Below, in pieces: positions 43,798 to 54,119 of a stretch of DNA of 64,000 nt. The stretch covers positions 32,623-96,622 of the forward strand of contig NZ_JADCKF010000013.1 of assembly GCF_014982855.1 (NCBI RefSeq). Direction: 5' to 3'. This DNA comes from Pseudoflavonifractor gallinarum. Lineage in GTDB: Bacteria; Bacillota; Clostridia; Oscillospirales; Oscillospiraceae. Under the pieces are notes generated by a model that saw nothing but the letters and a program-made list of their open reading frames with translations, was not told where the DNA came from and ran no database searches. Position 1 is the first letter of the stretch; each line of letters begins with the position of its first letter. The translations under genes were made by a program, and so were the position numbers.

Positions 43798-46410
43798 TCA
43801 GCGGCCCCGGATCAGCTTGAAGATCTGGATGATCAGCGTGGGGAGGAAGGCAAGGCCCAGGATCTCCAGCAGATGGGTCATATCCAGCGCAGTGGCCTGG
43901 AAGAGGGTATTGAGGCCGGGGATAAAGAGCACAGCCAGCAGCAGCAGCACACCGCCGCCGAAGGCGGCCAGGGAGAAGGGGTTGGAGCGGAAGCCCAGGC
44001 GGAAGATGGACTCCTCGCCCCGGCAGTTGAAGCCGTGGAACAGACGGGCCAGGGTCAGGGTAGCAAAGGCCATGGTGGAGGCAGCAGCCGGTCCGCCATA
44101 GGAGAGACCCAGATAGAACGCGGCCATGACGGGGACAGCGATGAGCAGGCCCTGTCCGAAGATGCGCTGGAGCAGGCCGCGGTCCAGAATGGGCTCCTTG
44201 GGGTCCCGGGGCTTATGCCGCAGCAGGCCCTTCCGGGCGGGCTCCATGCCGATGGCAATGGCGGGCAGGGAGTCGGTCAGCAGATTGATAAAGAGCAGAT
44301 GGACCGGCGCGAAGGGGACGGACAGACCCATCACCGAGGCATAGACCACGCAGAGGATGGCCGACATATTACCCGAGAGCAGGAACTGAATGGCGTTTTT
44401 GATGTTGGCATAGACGCTGCGGCCGTTGACCACCGCCCGCACGATGGTGGCGAAGTTGTCATCGGCCAGGATCATGGAGGCGGCGTCCTTGGAGACCTCG
44501 GTGCCCGTGATGCCCATGGCCACGCCGATGTCGGCCTTTTTGAGGGCGGGGGCGTCGTTGACGCCGTCGCCGGTCATGGAGACGATGCAGCCCCGGCGCT
44601 GCCAGGCGGAGACGATGCGGATCTTATGCTCCGGGGAGACCCGGGCGTAGACCGAGACATGGGGCAGGATCTGATCCAGCTCCTCGTCGCTCATGGCGTC
44701 CAGATCCACACCGGAGAGGGCGGTGTCTCCCTCCTGGAAGATGCCGATCTGGCGGGCGATGGCCGAGGCGGTGACCTTGTGGTCGCCGGTGATCATGATG
44801 GTGCGGATGCCGCCGGTCTTGGCGTCGGCCACGGCCTGGATGGACTCCGGTCTGGGAGGATCGATCATGGAGACCAGACCCACAAAGGTGTAGTCGTTCT
44901 CGTCCTCCAGGGTGAGGTCGCGGATGCCGTCCATCTCCTTCTGGGCGAAGGCCAGGACCCGCAGGCCCTCATTGGACAGCTGCTCATTGACCGCCATGAT
45001 CTCGGCACGGCGCTCCTCGGTCATGGGCACCGGGCCCTCGCTGGTGAGAAGCTTGGTGGAGCGGCCCAGCAGTACGTCGATGGCGCCCTTGGTGAGCAGG
45101 GTGGGCACGCCGTCCAGCTGGTGCAGGGTACTCATGAGCTTGCGGTCGGAGTCAAAGGCCAGCTCCCGCAGACGGGGGTGGTACTGTCGGTAGAGCTCTT
45201 CCTCCACGTCGAAGGCGTTGGCCAGCTGAAGCAGTGCCACCTCGGTGGGGTCGCCGATGGAGGAGCCGTCGGCGGGATCGTAGGTGGCGTCGCTGGCCAG
45301 AAGGCCGATCTTGAGGAGCAGACGCTGGGGGGTGTTGGCAAGCTCCAGGTCCTTACCCTCCAAGAGCTTACCGTCGGCATAGATCTTCTGCACGGTCATG
45401 CGGTTCTGGGTCAGGGTACCGGTCTTATCCGAGCAGATGACCGACACGGCGCCCAGGCTCTCCACCGCCTTGAGGTCCTTCATAATGGCGTTCTGCTTGG
45501 CCATCTTCTGGGTACCCATAGCCAGCACGATGGTGACGATGGAGGAGAGCGCCTCGGGGATGGCTGCCACCGCCAGGGCCACGGCGAACATCAGGGAGTC
45601 CAGCACCCCCATGTGGGAGCGGAAGATGGACAGGGCAAACACCACGGCACAGATGGCCATGATGACCACCGCCAGCTTGCCGGAAAAGTCGTCCAGGCTC
45701 TTCTGGAGAGGGGTCTTGCGCTGCTGGGTCTGGTTCATGAGAGCGGCGATCTTGCCCAGCTCCGTGTTCATGCCGGTGGCAGTGACCGCCACCGTGGCCC
45801 GGCCATAGGTGACCAGGGAACCGGAGAAGACCATGTTTTTCTGATCGCCCAGGGCCACCTGCTCCCGATCGATGGGAGCGGCGTCCTTCTCCACGCCCTC
45901 GCTCTCGCCGGTGAGGGAGCTCTCATTCACCTTCAGGGAGAAGTTTTCGATGATGCGCCCGTCGGCCACCACCAGATCGCCGGCCTCCAGCAGCACGATG
46001 TCGCCGGGGACCACCTCGGCCGAGGGGACCTCCACCCGGACGCCGCCGCGGAGCACTTTGGCGGTGGGGGAGGACATGGCTTTCAGACTTTCCAGGGATT
46101 TTTCCGCCTTGAGATACTGCACGGTACCCAGTACGGCGTTGAGGATCAGGACGGCAAAGATGACGATGGTGCTCTCCACATTTTCCGTCAGGGCAGAGAT
46201 GACGGCGGCAATGAGGAGGATGATGACCAGCAGGTCCTTGAACTGCTCCAGAAAGAGAACGGCCACGCTCTTGCGCTTGCCCTCCTGAAGCTTGTTGGGG
46301 CCATACTGCTCCATGCGCTGCTGGACCTCCTGGGCGGAGAGGCCAGCCGGTGTGCTGCGCAGCTCGGACAGAGTGTCCTCCGGCGAGCGGCTGAACCAGG
46401 GTTTGGACAT
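43798..46410 (-). CDS. P2-type cation-transporting ATPase (Ca2+/Mn2+)
   Basis: 870 residues, AAGGAG nine bases before the ATG. Standard layout: cation ATPase N-domain, A-domain with LTGES, helix-4 motif AIPEAL, phosphorylation motif DKTGTLT, MTGDGVNDAPAL hinge, and C-terminal helices with NLLTDSLPAIAIGMEP. The family pumps Ca2+ or Mn2+ out of the cytosol. Its leader carries a yybP-ykoY riboswitch, which senses Mn2+, so export of excess Mn2+ is the most likely job. Confidence 0.93.
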   Translation of the reverse strand: MSKPWFSRSPEDTLSELRSTPAGLSAQEVQQRMEQYGPNKLQEGKRKSVAVLFLEQFKDLLVIILLIAAVISALTENVESTIVIFAVLILNAVLGTVQYLKAEKSLESLKAMSSPTAKVLRGGVRVEVPSAEVVPGDIVLLEAGDLVVADGRIIENFSLKVNESSLTGESEGVEKDAAPIDREQVALGDQKNMVFSGSLVTYGRATVAVTATGMNTELGKIAALMNQTQQRKTPLQKSLDDFSGKLAVVIMAICAVVFALSIFRSHMGVLDSLMFAVALAVAAIPEALSSIVTIVLAMGTQKMAKQNAIMKDLKAVESLGAVSVICSDKTGTLTQNRMTVQKIYADGKLLEGKDLELANTPQRLLLKIGLLASDATYDPADGSSIGDPTEVALLQLANAFDVEEELYRQYHPRLRELAFDSDRKLMSTLHQLDGVPTLLTKGAIDVLLGRSTKLLTSEGPVPMTEERRAEIMAVNEQLSNEGLRVLAFAQKEMDGIRDLTLEDENDYTFVGLVSMIDPPRPESIQAVADAKTGGIRTIMITGDHKVTASAIARQIGIFQEGDTALSGVDLDAMSDEELDQILPHVSVYARVSPEHKIRIVSAWQRRGCIVSMTGDGVNDAPALKKADIGVAMGITGTEVSKDAASMILADDNFATIVRAVVNGRSVYANIKNAIQFLLSGNMSAILCVVYASVMGLSVPFAPVHLLFINLLTDSLPAIAIGMEPARKGLLRHKPRDPKEPILDRGLLQRIFGQGLLIAVPVMAAFYLGLSYGGPAAASTMAFATLTLARLFHGFNCRGEESIFRLGFRSNPFSLAAFGGGVLLLLAVLFIPGLNTLFQATALDMTHLLEILGLAFLPTLIIQIFKLIRGR

Positions 46411-46530
46411 AATGGTGCACTCCTTTTCAGTTCTTTCTCGTGCGTCCCCACCGGAATGCGCCGCATGACCGGGTGGGAGCTGGGGAAACGACAGCGGATG
46501 GGGGAGCAGGGCGGCGAATGGTATGTGGGC

Positions 46531-46582
46531 AAAAGAAAAAGACTTTTTGACGGCTGCAAAACACGACAGCCGTCAAAAAGTC
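46531..46582 (-). terminator. Terminator of the Mn2+ riboswitch
   Basis: A 16-bp perfect stem (46567-46582 with 46541-46556), 10-nt loop, then U5-C-U4 on the minus strand. Its 5' arm contains the 3' strand of aptamer helix P1 (CTTTTT). Confidence 0.92.
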
Positions 46583-46686
46583 TTGTTACCAATCGGATCG
46601 GCGCATACCGCCAGGCATCCAAGAGACGCCGTGGTGTTGACGATACGCCCGGACACCCAAGGCGTCCGGAACTACTCCCTTTTTCA
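46573..46686 (-). promoter_or_regulatory. yybP-ykoY (manganese) riboswitch
   Basis: The minus-strand leader has GGGAGTAG (46679-46672) just after AAAAAG, a CGTCAAC element (46642-46636), and AACAAGACTTTTT at the 3' edge. P1 forms between AAAAAG and CTTTTT. Metal-stabilised P1 would block the overlapping terminator, an ON switch, as known for this class. A P-type ATPase is a classic target. Confidence 0.82.
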
Positions 46687-46695
46687 CGTGATGTC

Positions 46696-46724
46696 AATGT
46701 ATCATAAGCAAGGAGGAAAGTCAA
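46696..46724 (-). promoter_or_regulatory. Promoter of the riboswitch-P-ATPase transcript
   Basis: Minus-strand TTGACT (46724-46719), 17-bp spacer, TACATT (46701-46696). The start should fall a few bases before the aptamer. Confidence 0.75.
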
Positions 46725-46903
46725 GCAAATCCGCCGGAAAAGACAGGAAATTTTACAGAGACGGCGGCTTGTTCACACATTTTTAAAAAAGGTATAGTAG
46801 GATGATTCTGTTACAATGATCCCATTGACGAAAAATACCGGCAGGAAAATTAGATTTGGATGGATTCCTGCCGGACAGACTACGATAAAAGGAGTGCCCT
46901 GAC

Positions 46904-47536
46904 ATGCTTCATAAATCCGTTTATCGACTCCGGCGGAAAGCGGCGGCCTGTGCGGTATGCGCCGCTCTGCTCCTTACGCCCGCACTGGCGGCCAGCTTTA
47001 CCGATGTGCCCCAGAACGCCTGGTATGCCGCTGCAGTCAACGAAGTGGTGGACGCCGGGCTCCTCTCCGGTACCAGCGCCACGACCTTTCAGCCCAGCGG
47101 GAAGGTGACCCGGGCCATGACCGTGACCGCACTGTGGCGTCTGGCGGGTTCTCCCGCCCCGAAGAGCAGCCAGAGTTTCAGCGACGTTCCGTCCGATGCC
47201 TGGTATAGCCAGGCGGTGGCCTGGGCGGCCGAAACCGGAGTGGCCTCCGGCAATGGGAAGGGGGCTTTCCAGCCGGGGAACCTGGTCACCCGGGAGCAGC
47301 TGGCGGTTTTTCTCTACCAGTATGCCCAGAGCCAGGGGCTTGATACTGCACAGGGGAAGCTGAGTGCCTATACGGACGGCAATACCGTATCCAAATGGGC
47401 CGTGGATGGCATGGAGCACGCCGTGGGGGCTGGTCTGATCTCCGGCAGCAAGGGGAAGCTCTCCCCCAAGGCCAACGCCACCAGGGCAGAGCTGGCGGTG
47501 GTGCTGGAGCGCCTGATGACCCCGGCGGTCGGGTAA
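46904..47536 (+). CDS. SLH-repeat cell-wall protein
   Basis: 210 residues. Signal peptide about 1-30 (CAALLLTPALA), then three SLH repeats (about 31-80, 90-140, 155-205), each starting with FxDVP.(A/D)AWY-like sequence, and nothing else. It can bind wall polymers but carries no other domain. A TATAGT at 46793-46798 with a weak TTGTTC upstream may be its promoter. Confidence 0.88.
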   Translation: MLHKSVYRLRRKAAACAVCAALLLTPALAASFTDVPQNAWYAAAVNEVVDAGLLSGTSATTFQPSGKVTRAMTVTALWRLAGSPAPKSSQSFSDVPSDAWYSQAVAWAAETGVASGNGKGAFQPGNLVTREQLAVFLYQYAQSQGLDTAQGKLSAYTDGNTVSKWAVDGMEHAVGAGLISGSKGKLSPKANATRAELAVVLERLMTPAVG

Positions 47537-47590
47537 AAAACAGGACCGAAACAGGGAGCGGGGCACCCGCCGTCTCTCTGGCAGGAGCGA

Positions 47591-47619
47591 TTGACAAATA
47601 CAGGAGCAGAGGGTATGCT
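47591..47619 (+). promoter_or_regulatory. marR promoter
   Basis: TTGACA (47591-47596), 17-bp spacer, TATGCT (47614-47619). This also rules out the more upstream ATG as the gene start. Confidence 0.8.
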
Positions 47620-47656
47620 CTTGAAGAGCCCGATTCGGGGAAGGAGCGAACACCAT

Positions 47657-48130
47657 ATGGAAGAGAGGCCCAGTGTTTTGATGTCATATCTGCGTGTGAC
47701 GCAGCATATGTCGCAGCAATTTCGTGCACATTTCGGCAAGCTGAACTTGACCTTCCCACAGGCACTGGTCCTCAATGTGCTGGGAGAGGAGGGGCCGCTC
47801 CCCATCAGCGTCCTGGCCGAGCGGACGGGCAGTGCCAACAGCACGGTGTCCGGGATCGTGGACCGGTTGGAACGGCTGGGGCTGGCCCGGCGGGAACGCT
47901 CCGAGCATGACCGGCGGGTGATCTATGTCTCTGCAACCGAGCAGTATCGGCTTCTGCACCAGAAAGCAGCGACCGATGTGAGCGGCTATTTTAATTCGCT
48001 CCTGGACACAATGACACCGGAGGACCGCGCCATGGTGGCAGAGGCCCTCTATAAGTTGGATAACCTCCTCTCCACGGCGGAGAGAACTGTGCGCCTGGAT
48101 GGCGACGGAGAAGCGCCCCAGAAGCGCTGA
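47657..48130 (+). CDS. MarR family transcriptional regulator
   Basis: 157 residues from ATG 47657, ten bases after AAGGAG. Winged helix-turn-helix (about 28-105): FPQALVLNVLGEEGPLPISV, recognition helix SANSTVSGIVDRLERLGL, and wing RRERSEHDRRVIYV. C-terminal helices form the dimer. It is followed 27 bp later by the DUF4015 gene, a possible target together with itself. Confidence 0.92.
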   Translation: MEERPSVLMSYLRVTQHMSQQFRAHFGKLNLTFPQALVLNVLGEEGPLPISVLAERTGSANSTVSGIVDRLERLGLARRERSEHDRRVIYVSATEQYRLLHQKAATDVSGYFNSLLDTMTPEDRAMVAEALYKLDNLLSTAERTVRLDGDGEAPQKR

Positions 48131-48157
48131 ACAACAATTGACAGGTGGGAATCAGAC

Positions 48158-49246
48158 ATGGCAAGGCGAGGAAACCGGTATGGATACGGAGGCTATCATG
48201 GCCGCTCCCGAGGGCAGGGCGTACTGAAAGTCATCATTGCGGTGTTGGCAGTGGTGCTGCTGCTGGTGCTGGGACTCTTCTTTTTGCAGGAGAATCACCT
48301 GGCCTTTTCCAGCGATGGGGCCCACCTCTCCCTCCCGTTTTTTGGAGGGGATGAAGTCCTGCCCGAGCCGGAAGTGAGCGAGCCGGTGGTGGTGACCACT
48401 GCTCCTACCCCGACCCCCACGCCGACTCCCACGCCGGAGCCGCCCACACAGGCGGCCCTGCTGCCCCGCAGCGCGCTGAAGGACGGGACGGCACCGGCTC
48501 TGCTGGGGGAGGCGGGAGCCAATACTGCGGTATTTGATATGAAGGCCGATGATGGGACCCTTGGCTATGTCTCGAACCTGGAGCTGGCCAAGCAGGCGGG
48601 GGCATCCGCCTCGGATCCGGAGCTCAATCAGGCCATTGAGAACTGGAATGCCGGAAACGTCTACACGGTGGCCCGGGTATCCTGCTTCCGGGACAATAAG
48701 GTGCCCTATGCGGTGCCGGCTCTGGGGGTCAAGACAAACAGCGGCTACAACTGGCGGGACCAGGATGACCTGCGCTGGATGAGCCCCAGCAGCGAGGAGG
48801 CACGGGCCTATATCGTGGATGTGTGCGTGGAGCTTGCAGAGCTGGGATTTGATGAGATCCTGCTGGACAACAGCGCCTATCCCGTCCAGGGCCATTTGGA
48901 GTATATCAAGCGGGGAGAGAACTATGACCAGAGTAAGTTCCAGGAGACCATCACCGCTTTTTATACCCAGGTAGAGACGGCGCTGGCGGCCTATCCGGAC
49001 GTAAAGCTCTCCATTCGCACCGAGGGCGAGGTGCTGGTATCCGGCCAGGATGCAGTCAGCGGTCAGAGCGCAGCAGCACTGGCGGAACATGCGGATCGTA
49101 TCTGGGTAGACCTGGGAGAGGTGTCCCTGACCGCGGCGGCAGAGGCACTGGGCGGCACCGGCGCAGAGGAGAAGCTGGTCCCCATCCTGGGGACGGCAGG
49201 CGGAGCCGGTGAGGCCTGGGCGAATTTGAACACAACGGAACCGTAA
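48158..49246 (+). CDS. Membrane-anchored DUF4015 (putative glycoside hydrolase)
   Basis: 362 residues. A basic, Gly/Tyr-rich N-tail, one membrane anchor (about 23-45), a Thr-Pro spacer (TPTPTPTPTPEPP) and an extracytoplasmic TIM-barrel-like domain (about 105-360). Barrel strands include FDEILLDNSAYPVQG, in which the Asp may be catalytic. DUF4015 is related to GH13-like hydrolases of unknown substrate. Confidence 0.78.
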   Translation: MARRGNRYGYGGYHGRSRGQGVLKVIIAVLAVVLLLVLGLFFLQENHLAFSSDGAHLSLPFFGGDEVLPEPEVSEPVVVTTAPTPTPTPTPTPEPPTQAALLPRSALKDGTAPALLGEAGANTAVFDMKADDGTLGYVSNLELAKQAGASASDPELNQAIENWNAGNVYTVARVSCFRDNKVPYAVPALGVKTNSGYNWRDQDDLRWMSPSSEEARAYIVDVCVELAELGFDEILLDNSAYPVQGHLEYIKRGENYDQSKFQETITAFYTQVETALAAYPDVKLSIRTEGEVLVSGQDAVSGQSAAALAEHADRIWVDLGEVSLTAAAEALGGTGAEEKLVPILGTAGGAGEAWANLNTTEP

Positions 49247-49252
49247 ATTGGT

Positions 49253-49290
49253 AAGACGGCGGCATGGATCTCCATGCCGCCGTCTTTTTT
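49253..49290 (+). terminator. Terminator after the DUF4015 gene
   Basis: A 16-bp stem, AAGACGGCGGCATGGA with its complement, and six T. Confidence 0.93.
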
Positions 49291-49648
49291 GCGGGGAAAC
49301 GTGTGTGGAAGGGGGAAAGAGCGGGAACACTGTGAGTGCTCCAGGGCAGGGACACTTTGGGAAAATAAACTGATGAGTATACAAAATGCACAAAAAAGAT
49401 GCGGGAATTTCTATATGGCGAAAAGCCTGGGAGATAGAAAGGGTTTGATTGCACAAAAAACAGACCCAATAGTCAAAAATTTAACAAAAATAAGAAGTAT
49501 ACTGAATGGTTTAGTTGCAAAAAAAGACAGGTACTACAACGATTCGGTTGGAAAATTGAACTTGCATTTTATAGACAGTTCGAGTATGATTTCAATATAA
49601 TCAGGATGGTTTATTATGGAATACGACCAAAAGAAAGGCGGTGAAGAT
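49291..49648 (+). promoter_or_regulatory. AT-rich V-ATPase upstream region
   Basis: No credible gene. A 20-bp imperfect direct repeat beginning GTTTgaTTGCA (49443) and GTTTagTTGCA (49509) lies 66 bp apart. TAGACA (49572-49577), 18-bp spacer and TATAAT (49596-49601) form the likely operon promoter. Confidence 0.5.
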
Positions 49649-49963
49649 ATGTCTTTGGAGGGAATCAAGCAGGTGACAGAGGCCGAGACGCTGGCGCAGC
49701 AGCGCAAGAACGAGGCACTGGCGCAGGCGAAAAAGACCGTCGCGGACGCCCGCCGCGCCGGGGAGGAGCGTTTGAGCTCCGCCCGGATGCAGGCTGAGGC
49801 GCAGGTGAAGGGATTTTTGCAGGAGGCCGAAGAGCGTGCCTCCAAACACACGGAGCAGGTGCTGGCCGAGACCAGGCAGGCCTGCGACGCGCTCCGGCAG
49901 GAGGCTGAGGGCCGACTGGCGGATGCCGCGGCACTCATTGTCAGAAGGGTTGTGAATGTCTGA
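49649..49963 (+). CDS. V-type ATPase peripheral-stalk subunit (H/G-like)
   Basis: 104 residues from ATG 49649 (MSLEGIKQV) with GGCGGTGA upstream. Almost wholly charged coiled coil (about 5-90, Ala/Glu/Arg-rich heptads), as in subunits G/H that pair with subunit E in the stator. First gene of the operon, as ntpF is in Enterococcus. Its stop shares one base with the next start. Confidence 0.85.
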   Translation: MSLEGIKQVTEAETLAQQRKNEALAQAKKTVADARRAGEERLSSARMQAEAQVKGFLQEAEERASKHTEQVLAETRQACDALRQEAEGRLADAAALIVRRVVNV

Positions 49964-51897
49964 TGTCCATCGTCAAAATGAAGCGGATTCGCCTCTTTGG
50001 CATGCGGTCAGACAGAGAAGAGATTCTCCGGGTACTCCAGCGGGCAGGCTGTGTGGAGATCGATGAGCCCTCCGATCTGGAGGGCGCGGCCTGGCAGGGC
50101 CTTTCCCGGCCGGATGACCGGGCGCTCAACGAGGCCAGAGAGGCCAGCGCGGCCGCTTTGGCAGCCCTGGGTATCCTCAAAAAATATGCTCCCGCAAAGG
50201 GCGGACTGCTTAAGGCGCGGCCCGTCATTTCCGAGCGGGAGCTGTTTGACGAGGAGGCATACCGGGCCGCACTGGATACAGCGCACAAGCTCGTGGAGGC
50301 AGAGCAGCATATCACGGGACTCAATGCCGAGATGAGCAAGGTGAAGAGCCAGAAGATGGCGCTCGCCCCCTGGCTCGGACTGGATCTGCCGTTGGAGACG
50401 GCCTCGACCCGTGAGGTGACCATCCGCCTGGGCACGGTGCCCGGAAAGGTGGTCATGGAGGAGCTTCTGAGCGCGCTGAAGGGCGTTACGGATCTGGTAC
50501 AGCTCACCGAGATCAGTGCCGATCAAAATGCCCACTATCTCTTCTTTGCCTGCCACAAGGCGGCGGAGGAAGCGGCGGATCAGGTCCTCAAGGATTACGG
50601 CTTCTCCCTGGCCAGCCTGAAGGGCTGGACCGGCACCGCCCGAGAAAACGACCGAAAGCTGGATGAGACGCTGGCGGAACTGGAGCGCGAGCTGGAAGCG
50701 GCAAAAGCCGGTATTGCGGACCAGAAGGGGGCCAGAGAAGCGCTGGAGCGCTGTGCCGACCGGGCTGCCCAGGAGGTGCGCCGGGAGGAGGCCAAGAGCC
50801 GTCTGCGGGACACCGAGACCGCTTTCTTCCTGGAGGGCTGGGCCCCGGCCGAGTCGCTGGATGTCCTGCGGCAGAAACTGGAGCCCTTCGGATGTGCGTT
50901 TCAGGCGGAGGACCCCACAGAAGAGGACTATCCCAGCGTTCCGGTCAAGCTCAAGAACAATGCGCTGACCCGGCCGCTGAACATGGTCACGGAGATGTAT
51001 TCGCTCCCGGCCTATAACGGGATCGATCCCAACCCGCTGATGGCGCCCTTCTTCATTCTCTTCTACGGCATCATGATGGCGGATATGGGCTACGGCCTGC
51101 TGATGATGCTGGCCTCGGTATTCGTACTCAAGAAGGCCAGACCAAAGGGCGGGATGCACAACTTCTTTGCCCTGCTGGGGCTGTGCGGCATCAGTACCTT
51201 TGTAATGGGCGCCCTGACCGGCGGCTTCTTCGGTGATTTTATCCCGCAGCTGCTCAAGGTTATCAACCCGGAAAGCCAGTTCGTCTGGTTCTGGAAGCCC
51301 CTGTTCACACCGCTGGACAACACCTTGCAGATCCTGGTGGGGTCCATGGTACTGGGCTTTGTACAGATCAATGCGGGTATGCTCATCAGCTTTGTGAAAA
51401 AGCTGAAGGAGGGCCAGTATATGGACGCGCTCTGGGAAGAGGCCACCTGGTGGGTGGTCTTTGTGGGAGCGGGCCTGGCCATCCTGGGCGTGACCCCTCT
51501 GGTCCTGGCACTTGGCGGTATTCTGGTGGTAGCCGGTCCGGTGGTCACAAACAAGGGATTTGGAAAGATCACCGGGATCTTTGGCTCGCTTTATAACCAT
51601 GTGACCGGATACTTTGGCGATATCCTCTCTTATTCCCGACTGATGGCCCTGATGCTGGCCGGTTCGGTCATTGCCCAGGTGTTCAATACACTGGGTGCCA
51701 TCCCCGGAAATGTGGTGATCTTCGTGATCATTTCCATGGCGGGCAACGCGCTCAACTTTGCGCTCAACCTGCTGGGATGCTACGTCCATGACCTGCGTCT
51801 GCAGTGCCTGGAGTACTTCGGAAAATTCTATCAGGACGGCGGCAAGCCGTTCCGACCGCTGGAGATCAACACGAAATTTGTGGATATTCAAGAGTAA
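49963..51897 (+). CDS. ntpI: V-type ATPase subunit I (membrane stator)
   Basis: 644 residues. A cytosolic N-half with coiled coil (about 85-320) and a membrane C-half with seven or eight helices (about 340-625; GIDPNPLMAPFFILFYGIMM). A SYSRLMALML segment carries the conserved Arg facing the K ring. It forms the ion half-channels. Confidence 0.96.
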   Translation: MSIVKMKRIRLFGMRSDREEILRVLQRAGCVEIDEPSDLEGAAWQGLSRPDDRALNEAREASAAALAALGILKKYAPAKGGLLKARPVISERELFDEEAYRAALDTAHKLVEAEQHITGLNAEMSKVKSQKMALAPWLGLDLPLETASTREVTIRLGTVPGKVVMEELLSALKGVTDLVQLTEISADQNAHYLFFACHKAAEEAADQVLKDYGFSLASLKGWTGTARENDRKLDETLAELERELEAAKAGIADQKGAREALERCADRAAQEVRREEAKSRLRDTETAFFLEGWAPAESLDVLRQKLEPFGCAFQAEDPTEEDYPSVPVKLKNNALTRPLNMVTEMYSLPAYNGIDPNPLMAPFFILFYGIMMADMGYGLLMMLASVFVLKKARPKGGMHNFFALLGLCGISTFVMGALTGGFFGDFIPQLLKVINPESQFVWFWKPLFTPLDNTLQILVGSMVLGFVQINAGMLISFVKKLKEGQYMDALWEEATWWVVFVGAGLAILGVTPLVLALGGILVVAGPVVTNKGFGKITGIFGSLYNHVTGYFGDILSYSRLMALMLAGSVIAQVFNTLGAIPGNVVIFVIISMAGNALNFALNLLGCYVHDLRLQCLEYFGKFYQDGGKPFRPLEINTKFVDIQE

Positions 51898-52446
<549 letters not shown>

Positions 52447-52484
52447 TCGGGACGCCCCACTGTGGAAAGGCGGTATACGACATC

Positions 52485-53084
52485 ATGGACGGAATCGATA
52501 AAATCACCAGCCGCATCAATGCCGACGTGGACCAGGAGATCGCAGAGATCCAGGCCCAGACGGCGGCGGAAGCGGCTCAGATCGCCGCGGAGTACGACCA
52601 GCGGTGCACCCAGGAGACGGAGGAGATCCTCTCCCGGGGCCGCAAGACGGCGGAAGAGCGGGAGGAGCGGCTGGCCAGTGTGGCACAGCTGGAGGCCCGC
52701 AAGCTGATCCTGGCGGCCAAGCAGGAGGTCCTGGAAGAGGCCTTCCGCAAGGCGCTGGAGGATCTTCTCAGCCTGCCGGAGCAGGAGTATGTGGAACTGC
52801 TGGCCAAACTGATTACCAAGGCCAGCCAGTCCGGGAGTGAGCAGGTCATCTTCTCGCAGAAGGACCGGCCCCGTTATGGAAAGGCGGCGGTCACCCGCGC
52901 AAACGAACTGTTGGGTGAGCGGGGACACCTGACGTTGGCGGTGGAGACCCGCCCCATCGGCGGCGGCTTCATCCTCAGCGACGGAGATGTGGAAGTCAAC
53001 GGCACCTTTGAGACTCTGGTCCGCATGCAGCGCCGTGAGATGGACGCTGCTGTGGCCAAGGTCCTCTTCCATGAAGGAGCTTGA
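52485..53084 (+). CDS. ntpE: V-type ATPase subunit E (peripheral stalk)
   Basis: 199 residues from MDGIDKITS. Long N-terminal helix (about 8-90; Ala/Glu-rich) for the stalk, and a C-terminal alpha/beta domain (about 110-199; GGGFILSDGDVEVNGTFE) that caps the A3B3 head. Confidence 0.94.
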   Translation: MDGIDKITSRINADVDQEIAEIQAQTAAEAAQIAAEYDQRCTQETEEILSRGRKTAEEREERLASVAQLEARKLILAAKQEVLEEAFRKALEDLLSLPEQEYVELLAKLITKASQSGSEQVIFSQKDRPRYGKAAVTRANELLGERGHLTLAVETRPIGGGFILSDGDVEVNGTFETLVRMQRREMDAAVAKVLFHEGA

Positions 53085-53117
53085 TTCCGCTCCCCAGACG
53101 GGAAAGGAGGAAGTGTC

Positions 53118-54119
53118 TTGTCCAAAAAGTTGAAAGACACGGATTATCTCAGCATTTCCACCCGGGTGCGGGCCATGGAGAACCGGCTGCTGACCCGGGA
53201 GCGCATGGAGCGGATGATCGATGCACGCACGGACGAGGAGGCCGCCAAGGTCCTGAGCGAGTGCGGCTATGGAGAGCTCTCCCGGCTCACTGCAACGGCG
53301 CTGGACGAGGTGCTGGCCAAAGCCCGGGACGCGGTCTATCAGGATCTGCGCACGGCTGTGCCAGACAAGCACCTCATCGATGTATTTCAGATGAAATACG
53401 ACTATCACAACATCAAGACGCTCATCAAGGCGGAAGCCATGGGCGTAGACGCGGGACTTTACCTCTCCAGCGGAGGGCGGTACTCCCCGGTCAAGCTGAC
53501 CGACGATTTCCGTCGGGAGGAGCTGCGGGATTACAGTGATATCTTCCGCACGGCGGCGGGCAAGGCCAAGGAGACGCTGGCCGCCACCCAGGACCCGCAG
53601 CTGGCCGACTTCATCCTGGATAAGGCCTATTTTCAGGAAATGATCGGCGCGGCCAAGGCGGTGGGAAGTCCCTTCCTGACCGGCTATGTGCGCCTGCTGG
53701 CCGATGCGGCCAACCTGCGCTCGGTGGTGCGCGCGGCCCGGATGGGGAAGGGGAGCGATTTTCTCGCCCTGGCCCTGGTCCCCGGCGGCAGCATTGAGGA
53801 GAGCACTCTGTGCCAGACCAAGAGCAGCGAGCTGACCGCCCTCTTTCAGGGCGGGGCGCTGGCGGAGGCTGCCGCCCTGGGTGCCGGTCTGATGGCCGGT
53901 CAGGGGCACTCCTTCACCGCGTTTGAGCGGGCCTGTGACAATGCGGTCAACGCCTATCTGTGTACGGCCCGACGGGTGCCCTTCGGAGAGCATCCGATCA
54001 TTGGCTACCTCTATGCCCGGGAGGCGGAGATCACCGCCATCCGCACCATCCTTTCCGGACGTATGGCCGGTCTGAGCGCGGATATTATCCGGGAAAGGCT
54101 GCGTGATGCCTATGTATAA
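53118..54119 (+). CDS. ntpC: V-type ATPase subunit C/d
   Basis: 333 residues, starting with TTG at 53118, nine bases after GGAGG. All-helical subunit linking the rotor shaft to the K ring. AC39-like segments DYLSISTRVRAMENRLLT and ARGVDAGLYLS-type repeats fit the family. Overlaps the F gene by 14 bases. Confidence 0.93.
   Translation: MSKKLKDTDYLSISTRVRAMENRLLTRERMERMIDARTDEEAAKVLSECGYGELSRLTATALDEVLAKARDAVYQDLRTAVPDKHLIDVFQMKYDYHNIKTLIKAEAMGVDAGLYLSSGGRYSPVKLTDDFRREELRDYSDIFRTAAGKAKETLAATQDPQLADFILDKAYFQEMIGAAKAVGSPFLTGYVRLLADAANLRSVVRAARMGKGSDFLALALVPGGSIEESTLCQTKSSELTALFQGGALAEAAALGAGLMAGQGHSFTAFERACDNAVNAYLCTARRVPFGEHPIIGYLYAREAEITAIRTILSGRMAGLSADIIRERLRDAYV

Noticed and set aside
49274..49600. 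108-codon ORF upstream of the V-ATPase operon
   Set aside because: Starts inside a terminator hairpin, has no ribosome site, and lies in AT-rich regulatory DNA.
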